DNA of 64,000 nt. Source: Lineus longissimus (Eukaryota > Nemertea > Pilidiophora > Heteronemertea > Lineidae). The number at the start of each line of letters is the position of its first letter. Positions within the stretch are counted from its first letter, which is position 1. The stretch lies in assembly GCF_910592395.1 (NCBI RefSeq), contig NC_088316.1:17424001-17488000 (forward strand), given 5' to 3'. Of this stretch, positions 62,301 through 64,000 are shown in pieces. A program made the position numbers and the translations under genes. Below the pieces are notes generated by a model, which worked only from the letters and a program-made list of their open reading frames with translations, was not told the DNA's origin and searched no databases.

Positions 62301-64000
62301 TTTTTGGTGTCACCTCTGACATTGTGGGATCCTTGACTCAGCCATTGAAGATCTGCCAGCATAGATCCTTCCAGGTGCTTCAACACCAGATCAACATCAA
62401 ACTGATCACTCTCCCTAGGGAGTTCCACATTTTTCTACTAACAAGATAGGAAAGTTCATGGAGGGTTAATTTATGAGTGAAGGAGTTAATATGCCATTCA
62501 TTCTCTGTGGAGTCTTTGCACTCCAGAGCTGTCACTGGTACCATCACAGTAATGAGCCTGTTCACTTCGGCAACCTCTCACCAATTATCCTAACAAAGTT
62601 AGTGAGAGAAATGATGGAAAATTATGAATAATTGTTGACCAATCTTCTGACTGACAACAGTAAGCTTTTGTGCCAATTCAGGCCTGCTATTATTCGCTGA
62701 CTGGTTGATGCGGCTAAATGATGATTTGAGTTGAGTTGTGCCATCTTCCTCAATTATCTTTTGATATCAGGTTTTGGGCTAATTGGGACTTCCTTCTCAC
62801 ATATAGTGGTTTGGTGTTTTAGTCTGCTGCTTATTTGGTGCAAACTGAGCTTTTCCAGCGATGAAGCAAATATTTGCTGCTGAGGGCAGACGGTGCTAGT
62901 GGTCCAGTATAATCTGTGTGTTATTTCCAGGGATGAAGTTAGTGGCACAACAGGTGCACTATACCTTTAAATTTGATTAATACGCAATGCGCACAATGCC
63001 ACCTGACTGATGACTTGCTCCGTGACATTTTCACATGGTAAGGATGGATCAGAATGAGATATAAAGGAGTAAGGATGAACTGCATTTATAGACTCCTTTC
63101 TTTTGATCTGATTATTCCAGTGACATTTCCCTGTGCTTTCTCTCAAAGAAGCAACGGTAACGATGCACTCTGGATTATTAATTCATAGTACTCTCTGAAG
63201 GAACTTAAGAATGGTCTGCCAGGGCTGGCATTTCCAGACAAACAAACTAAGGTATTTTGGTTGTACAAAAGGCTTTGTAGATATTTAGATATCAAAGGTT
63301 GAATGGTGCATTGCTATGAAGTCTGGTGTGGTGTTGTTCTTTGAGATCTGGCTGGAGTTTGGTTAGTTTTTCAAAACCTCTCTGATCTGCAACCAGCGAT
63401 TTCTGTTGTAGTGACCAGCGACTTATCCATGACTTTCCCCAAGTCTCTCGTGGTTGATCCCACACCCAAGAGGAATCAACAAGCTCAATAGGCACAGCAG
63501 TCCTACTCATCATGGTACCTGAAGAGATATCACAATGAACAAACAACCGGAAACATTTATTCGTAATGTACCTCCGCAGAATCAATCAGCACCCCTCAAG
63601 TGGCCATTTGGGTCCATTAACCCACAATTCTCTAGAGGCACTGTATAACATGACTCAGCACAATTAAAGTTACCTTTTGTTAGACTTATAGCTGTATCCA
63701 TTTGGGGTAACATAACAAGTAATGGTTTCTATTGTTTCCAAGATGTAATGTCATCAACAATCAATCCCTATAAGTCTGTCAACCTCTCTGGGGTCTTGCA
63801 TCGAAGTAGTTTCAGTTAACTCTGCATTGGGTCATGCAGGTACATTGGTTAAATAGGATAACAGATCAAGCCAAATTGGATTCCCTCCACCTCAGTCATT
63901 CAGGCTGTTAAGATAATCGAATCAGCATCAGAAACAATCCAAACGATTTCGAAAATCTGGTTTAAATAATGCAATTTGCAGCCCAGTGGTCATGATGAAG
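56309..64000. other. Non-coding, no gene recognised
   Basis: AT-rich sequence with only short frames. A good donor-like AAG|GTAAGAG occurs at about 60439 after a short open segment, but no protein family was recognised. Confidence 0.6.

Overview
The window looks like ordinary AT-rich, repeat-strewn nuclear DNA of an animal. It has no bacterial-style gene packing, no operons and no long frames outside one island. It carries microsatellites, short inverted-repeat elements, diverged tandem repeats and a probable SINE. The short GC-rich elements and the DIRS-type retrotransposon suggest a marine invertebrate, but the sequence does not name the species and no host protein-coding exon could be identified with confidence.

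The one clear coding island is a complete DIRS-like (tyrosine-recombinase) retrotransposon at about 45766-52322 (6.56 kb), visibly more GC-rich than its flanks. It has 172-bp inverted terminal repeats (45783-45954 and 52110-52281) differing at one position. Just inside the right repeat is a 98-bp internal complementary region (51965-52062), whose left half is the reverse complement of the left end and whose right half is the reverse complement of the right end. Between them lie three open frames on the + strand: a gag-like protein (46250-48538), a polyprotein with reverse transcriptase, RNase H and a methyltransferase-like domain (frame open 48327-50642), and a tyrosine recombinase (about 50426-51532). 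In the DIRS model the reverse transcriptase and RNase H copy the RNA, the internal complementary region templates closure of a circle, and the recombinase inserts the circle without a target-site duplication. All frames are intact and the repeats nearly identical, so the copy is young and may be competent.

The element has several unusual layers. The recombinase frame stays open for about 2.1 kb beneath the reverse transcriptase and is separated from the gag frame by a single TGA. The whole element appears tiled with perfect short hairpins. The gag frame holds a dense cluster of TTCCGG/CCGGAA hexamers.

Elsewhere: 1-10700 is non-coding, with a diverged repeat pair near 339 and 528. 10705-11395 is a three-copy diverged tandem repeat of about 190-200 bp. 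19340-19600 is a probable tRNA-derived SINE. 24304-24346 is a GAT microsatellite. 33430-33727 is a GC-rich inverted-repeat element with 5-bp flanking duplications. 35520-35580 and 41389-41416 are clusters of homeodomain-type TAATTA sites. 53613-54031 is a second inverted-repeat element. 56055-56308 is a tandem repeat of about 90-98 bp. The rest shows no recognisable gene.
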